Below, one piece after another: positions 6,882 to 10,215 of a stretch of 10,215 bases of DNA (position 1 is its first letter; every line of letters starts with the position of its first letter). This stretch comes from an uncultured Clostridium sp. (GTDB lineage: Bacteria > Bacillota > Clostridia > Clostridiales > Clostridiaceae): assembly GCA_900543325.1 (NCBI GenBank), contig UQQU01000097.1:1-10215 (forward strand). The letters are read 5' to 3'. Made by a program: the position numbers and the translations under genes. Below the pieces are notes generated by a model that was not told where the DNA came from, made no database searches, and was given only the letters and a program-made list of their open reading frames with translations.

Positions 6882-7901
6882 TTATTTATATATTTGATCA
6901 AAAATTGCTCCATCTACAAAGAACTTTTCAGTAGCTTTTTCCCAGCCTCCAAGATCATCAATAGTTACTAAATTAATATTTAAATCAAATACATCTGAAT
7001 ATTCTTGTAAAATTTCATTATTTGATGGTCTATAATAATTATCTGCTGCTATTCTTTGAGCTACATCTGAGTATAAATATTGAAGATATTCCTTAGCAAC
7101 ATCTTCAGTTCCTCTACTTTCTGCAATTTTATCAACTACAGCTACAGATGGTTCTGCTAATACACTTATACTAGGTGTTATTATTTCAAATTCATCTGGA
7201 TGTTCTTCAACTGAGAGATAAGCTTCATTTTCCCATGCTATTAATACATCACCTTGTCCATTTTCAACAAAGGTAGTTGTAGTAGCTCTAGCACCTGAAT
7301 CAAGTACAATAACATTTTTATATAATGAGCCTACAAAATCTTTTATCTTTGATTCATCACCTTCAAATTTTTTATTTGCATATTCCCAGGCAGCAATAAA
7401 GTTCCAACGAGCTCCACCTGATGTTTTTGGATTTGGAGTAATAACTTTAACTCCTGGTTTAACTAAATCATCCCAATCTTTAATATCTTTTTCATTTCCT
7501 TTTCTTACAAGAAAAACAATAGTTGATGTATATGGTGCACTATTATTATTAAACTCATCAATCCATCCTTCATCTATTAATCCTGCATCTTCAATAGCTG
7601 TAATATCTTGAGCTAATGCAAGTGTTACAACATCAGCATCATTACCTTCAATTACTGAACGGGCTTGACTCCCAGAGCCACCATGTGATTGAACAATAGT
7701 AACATCTTGACCTGACTTTTCCTTCCAATAATTTTGAAACTCTTTATTATAAGATTCGTATAATTCTCGTGTTGGGTCATAGGATACATTTATTAATTCT
7801 ATTGAATTTTCATCTACACTTGTTTCTTTACCACATCCAGCAAATAGTCCTATGGCTAAAATTAATGTTGAAGCTAATATTATTATTTTTTTACCTTTCA
7901 T
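6882..7901 (-). CDS. sbp: Sulfate/thiosulfate-binding lipoprotein of ABC transporter
   Basis: The extracellular solute receptor of the sulfate importer, anchored to the membrane by lipid. The 339-residue protein has a signal peptide with lipobox LFAGC, lipidated Cys23, and the family signatures LINVSYDPTRELYESYN (36-52) and QSHGGSGSQARSVIEG (71-86) followed by ADVVTLALAQDI (89-100). These shape the sulfate pocket. Length fits the family and no damage is visible. The ribosome site is weak (GAAGAAAG just before ATG 7901). It is the first gene of the operon, served by the promoter at 7998-8026, and is the only fully intact member. Sulfate and thiosulfate cannot be told apart from sequence. The symbol could equally be cysP. 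Confidence 0.92.
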   Translation of the reverse strand: MKGKKIIILASTLILAIGLFAGCGKETSVDENSIELINVSYDPTRELYESYNKEFQNYWKEKSGQDVTIVQSHGGSGSQARSVIEGNDADVVTLALAQDITAIEDAGLIDEGWIDEFNNNSAPYTSTIVFLVRKGNEKDIKDWDDLVKPGVKVITPNPKTSGGARWNFIAAWEYANKKFEGDESKIKDFVGSLYKNVIVLDSGARATTTTFVENGQGDVLIAWENEAYLSVEEHPDEFEIITPSISVLAEPSVAVVDKIAESRGTEDVAKEYLQYLYSDVAQRIAADNYYRPSNNEILQEYSDVFDLNINLVTIDDLGGWEKATEKFFVDGAIFDQIYK

Positions 7902-7926
7902 ATCTTTCTTCTTTATGAATATTATT

Positions 7927-7993
7927 TTAATTCATAGTTCTTTTTTGATTTGCAAATATATCTCACTTTTCCTATAGGATTACTATGAATTAA
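7927..7993 (-). repeat. Nested inverted repeats in the sbp leader (possible operator or leader hairpin)
   Basis: An 11-bp perfect inverted repeat (CTATGAATTAA at 7983-7993 with TTAATTCATAG at 7927-7937) spans the predicted transcription start and leader. Inside it lies a 10-bp perfect palindrome TCCTATAGGA (7970-7979). The placement right after the promoter suits a repressor site or an RNA hairpin. I do not recognise a named riboswitch, and the binding factor is unknown; CymR-like sulfur regulation is only a guess. Confidence 0.55.
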
Positions 7994-7997
7994 CAAA

Positions 7998-8026
7998 AGT
8001 ATACTTCCATATTATTCTATTATCAA
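7998..8026 (-). promoter_or_regulatory. Sigma-A promoter of the sulfate operon
   Basis: On the minus strand -35 TTGATA (8021-8026) and -10 TATACT (7998-8003) are separated by 17 bases. The start would be near 7991, leaving a leader of about 90 bases before sbp. It lies just past the terminator of the upstream gene. Confidence 0.75.
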
Positions 8027-8081
8027 TATTTTTTTTATAATTTTAGTTGAAATATTAATTTATGTTATAATAATGTGTAAA

Positions 8082-8128
8082 AAAGTAGTAGCTAAAAATG
8101 ATTTATAATCATTTTTAGCTACTATTTT
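8082..8128 (-). terminator. Terminator after the hydroxy-acid oxidase-family gene
   Basis: A perfect 16-bp inverted repeat (8087-8102 with 8108-8123), extendable to about 21 pairs with one G-T wobble, has a 5-base loop TTATA and is followed by T6 on the minus strand. It lies about 35 bases after the stop of the gene at 8162 and separates it from the sulfate operon promoter. Confidence 0.9.
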
Positions 8129-8161
8129 AATTGCTCTTGTTTTTATAATATAAATAACTTT

Positions 8162-9178
8162 CTATTTTCTAATCATCTCTCTAGAAATTTCACTAATTGA
8201 ATATGCACCACACATAGCCATAGTATCTTCAAGTTCAGATGCTAATTTATTAATATATAGTTTTATACCTTCTTCTTCACCACCATAAAGTGCAGTAACA
8301 AAAGTTCTGCAAATAAGAACACCATCTGCACCTAATGCTAAAGCTTTAAATATATCTACACCAGATCTTATACCACCATCAACAAGGATCTTCATGGAGC
8401 CTCCAACTGCATCAACAATATCAGCAAGAACTTCGGCCGTGGATGGACATTGATCTAATACTCTTCCACCATGATTAGAAACTACTATTGCATCTGCTCC
8501 AGCCTCCTTAGCCTTTAAAGCTCCCTTTACTGTCATAATACCTTTAACTATAAATGGAAGATTTGAAAGTTTAATGATTTCTTTAAGTTCTTCTACTGAT
8601 TTTGCACCAGCTGGTGGATTCATATTCTTTAAAAATGGAAGGCCTGCAGCATCAATATCCATTGCAACTGCAATTGCACCACTATCTTTAACTAATTGTA
8701 TTTTTTCTTTAATAGTGTCAATATTCCATGGCTTAATAGTTGGAACTCCTAATCCACCAACGGCTTTTATTGCAGTAGTAGCTGATTTTATAACTTCTGG
8801 ATTTGTTCCATCTCCTGTAAAAGCTAGTATACCAGAATTAGCACATGCTGATACTAAGATATTATTATATGACATATCATTATATTTATCACCGTAATGC
8901 AAATTAACTGCTCCTACTGGACCTGCAAAGAAAGGATATTTAAATTTTTTACCAAATAAGTCTATACTTGTGTCTATAGGTTTGTTTTCAGTTAATGTAT
9001 CCATATTGATACGTATTTCTTTCCATTTATCATAATTACGAATCGCTGTATCACCAACACCTTTAGCTCCTGGACCAGGAATTTGATTTCTACAGACTTT
9101 TCCGTTACACTCTACACAGGCCTTACAATAATCGCCAATATAATTTTTAGCGTTTTCTAAAACTTTATTATAATTCAT
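8162..9178 (-). CDS. FMN-dependent alpha-hydroxy-acid oxidase-family protein with N-terminal Cys cluster
   Basis: A member of the FMN-dependent hydroxy-acid oxidase/dehydrogenase family (lactate oxidase, glycolate oxidase, LldD), an FMN TIM barrel. Seen in the 338-residue protein: AGPVGAVNLHYGD (85-97), VAMDIDA (171-177), FIVKGIMTVKGALKAKEAGAD (from 209) with Lys212, VSNHGGRVLD (234-242+) with the expected catalytic His237 and Arg240, and the phosphate site LVDGGIRSG (265-273) plus CRTF (290-293). Unlike classical oxidases it begins with a C-x2-C-x2-C-x4-C cluster (Cys18, 21, 24, 29) followed by PGPGAKGVG, which could bind a metal or Fe-S centre. In a strict anaerobe an oxygen-using oxidase is unlikely, so a dehydrogenase role is inferred and the substrate is unknown. 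AGGAGGT lies rather far (12 bases) from ATG 9178. It is flanked by terminators on both sides and so is a single-gene unit. Confidence 0.88.
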   Translation of the reverse strand: MNYNKVLENAKNYIGDYCKACVECNGKVCRNQIPGPGAKGVGDTAIRNYDKWKEIRINMDTLTENKPIDTSIDLFGKKFKYPFFAGPVGAVNLHYGDKYNDMSYNNILVSACANSGILAFTGDGTNPEVIKSATTAIKAVGGLGVPTIKPWNIDTIKEKIQLVKDSGAIAVAMDIDAAGLPFLKNMNPPAGAKSVEELKEIIKLSNLPFIVKGIMTVKGALKAKEAGADAIVVSNHGGRVLDQCPSTAEVLADIVDAVGGSMKILVDGGIRSGVDIFKALALGADGVLICRTFVTALYGGEEEGIKLYINKLASELEDTMAMCGAYSISEISREMIRK

Positions 9179-9230
9179 AATTTAACATTACCTCCTAGAT
9201 TTTTAATTTATATATATTTTAAAACAATAA

Positions 9231-9267
9231 AAAGACAAAACTATATTTTAAAATATAGATTGTCTTT
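9231..9267 (-). repeat. Palindrome at the start of the hydroxy-acid oxidase-family gene leader
   Basis: CTATATTTTAAAATATAG (9241-9258) is an 18-bp perfect palindrome, enclosed by an outer 8-bp inverted repeat (AAAGACAA 9231-9238 with TTGTCTTT 9260-9267). It sits directly downstream of a candidate -10 box, so it could be an operator or a 5' mRNA hairpin. A terminator role is less likely, since there is no uninterrupted T-run and the upstream gene has its own terminator. Confidence 0.5.
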
Positions 9268-9273
9268 ATTATA
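9268..9273 (-). promoter_or_regulatory. Candidate -10 box for the hydroxy-acid oxidase-family gene
   Basis: A perfect TATAAT on the minus strand, about 90 bases upstream of ATG 9178. The matching -35 (AAGATT at 17 bases) is poor, so the call rests mainly on the -10 and its position after the upstream terminator. Confidence 0.35.
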
Positions 9274-9307
9274 TAATATTTTAAATTAATAATCTTATAA
9301 ATGTTAT

Positions 9308-9349
9308 ATAAAAAGAAATACCCAATGTAAAATAAGTATTTCTTTTTAT
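9308..9349 (-). terminator. Terminator after the nitronate monooxygenase-family gene
   Basis: A 14-bp perfect inverted repeat (9308-9321 with 9336-9349) has a 14-base loop and a stem ending in T5 on the minus strand. It lies about 32 bases past the stop of the gene at 9381. Confidence 0.8.
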
Positions 9350-9380
9350 TACTTTAATTTGTTTAATCTTTTTAAAAGTA

Positions 9381-10215
9381 TTAATCAATATTTTCAGTTA
9401 ATTCTTGAATTAACTCTTTAACAGTAAGAATTTTATCTAGTCTATAAGCATTTTCACCACAAAATACTAGTGAGTTTTCTACATCCCCTTTTACAGCACG
9501 AACTAATGCACCAGTTATGCAATATGGTATGGTAGACATATCACATTTCTTTAAGCACTTATAACATTTACTTATTTTTTCATTTGTTAACCTTCTTTCT
9601 TCCATAAACTTATTACTTATGGCACGTCCAGGCATACCAACAGGACTTTTTACAATCATTATATCTTCTTTTTTAGAATTTATATATGCCATTTTAAAAT
9701 TTATATGTGCATCACATTCTTCAGTAGCAACAAATCTTGTTGCCATTTGAACTCCTGAACATCCTAAGCTAATATAATGATCTATATCATTTCTATCATA
9801 AACTCCACCAGCAAATACTACTGGAATCTTTTTATTATATTTTTTTTCATACTCTTTAACAATATCTATTATTTCAAGAACTTCTTTATCATAGCCCTTA
9901 GACACGTATTCTAATATGCTATCATTAGAAAATCCTAAATGTCCGCCCGCCTTTGGTCCTTCTATGATTACCATATCTGCAGTTTTTCCATAACGTCTAT
10001 CCCACATTTTAAGAATAACACTGGCTGATTTTGGTGGTGATACTATTGGGGCTATCTTTATATTTGAGCCTTCTGTAAATTTTGGTAAATCAGTTGGTAG
10101 TCCTGCACCAGATATAATTAAATCTGCTCCATTATCTATAGCACATTTTACATAATCCTCATAATTTCGTGTTGCACACATAATATTAACACCTATTATT
10201 CCATTATTTGATATA
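9381..10215 (-). CDS. Nitronate monooxygenase-family FMN protein (5' end beyond right edge)
   Basis: A TIM-barrel FMN protein of the 2-nitropropane dioxygenase/nitronate monooxygenase family, related to FabK enoyl-ACP reductase. The frame is open to the window edge: the codons before Met 10181 read GIIGVNI, the usual family text before that Met, so this Met is internal. From that Met, motifs are ISGAGLP (23-29), KIAPIVSPPKSA (42-53), VIIEGPKAGGHLGF (71-84) with the GGH histidine at 81, VVFAGGVYDR (121-130), GVQMATRFVATEECDAH (143-159) and KSPVGMPGRAI (178-188). A C-terminal cluster Cys206-x2-Cys209-x3-Cys213-x7-Cys221 plus Cys241 could bind a metal or Fe-S centre. Only the first few tens of residues are missing. 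True substrate unknown; nitronate oxidation is inferred from family name only, and FabK function is not excluded. It has its own terminator. Confidence 0.88.
   Translation of the reverse strand, partial: ISNNGIIGVNIMCATRNYEDYVKCAIDNGADLIISGAGLPTDLPKFTEGSNIKIAPIVSPPKSASVILKMWDRRYGKTADMVIIEGPKAGGHLGFSNDSILEYVSKGYDKEVLEIIDIVKEYEKKYNKKIPVVFAGGVYDRNDIDHYISLGCSGVQMATRFVATEECDAHINFKMAYINSKKEDIMIVKSPVGMPGRAISNKFMEERRLTNEKISKCYKCLKKCDMSTIPYCITGALVRAVKGDVENSLVFCGENAYRLDKILTVKELIQELTENID

Noticed and set aside
7902..7991. SAM (S-box) or T-box riboswitch in front of sbp
   Set aside because: The leader is only about 90 bases, with no T-box sequence and no intrinsic terminator before the gene.
8082..8128. 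Terminal inverted repeat of a small mobile element
   Set aside because: The short loop, T-run and position after a stop codon make it an ordinary terminator; no partner copy or target duplication was seen.

Overview
The window is very AT-rich, with strong AGGAGG-type ribosome sites, sigma-A-like promoters and a gene content that all point to an anaerobic low-GC Firmicute, most likely Clostridium sensu stricto. I cannot fix the species. It is ordinary chromosome with no phage, transposase, CRISPR, rRNA or tRNA signal. The notable event is an assimilatory sulfate locus broken by what look like three separate internal deletions.

Left part (1-3881): the 5' part of an unrecognised lipoprotein gene on the minus strand runs off the left edge. 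Divergent from it is a DusA-type tRNA dihydrouridine synthase (+). Convergent with dusA is a Cof-type HAD phosphatase (-), and a bidirectional terminator sits between them. Divergent from the HAD gene is an RseP-type site-2 protease (+) with its own terminator.

Central part (3963-8026, all minus strand): a sulfate uptake and activation operon, read in the order sbp, cysT, cysW, cysA, aprA, cysN. Only sbp is intact. CysT stops after about 95 residues and joins directly to a cysW lacking its extreme N-terminus. CysA has lost about 45 residues, including the Q-loop, and changes frame. AprA stops after about 87 residues and joins out of frame to the C-terminal third of CysN, so any aprB, cysD and 5' cysN that lay between are gone. 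The remaining stretches have no other stops or frameshifts, which suggests recent loss. The cell would still make the sulfate-binding lipoprotein, but the importer, APS reductase and ATP sulfurylase should not work. A good sigma-A promoter and a leader with nested inverted repeats precede sbp.

Right part (8082-10215, minus strand): two separately terminated FMN enzymes. One is a hydroxy-acid-oxidase-family protein with an N-terminal cysteine cluster. The other is a nitronate-monooxygenase-family protein with a C-terminal cysteine cluster, cut by the right edge.

I see no new defence or mobile system. The deletion scars, the CysN C-terminal extension and the sbp and lox control regions are the points most worth checking.
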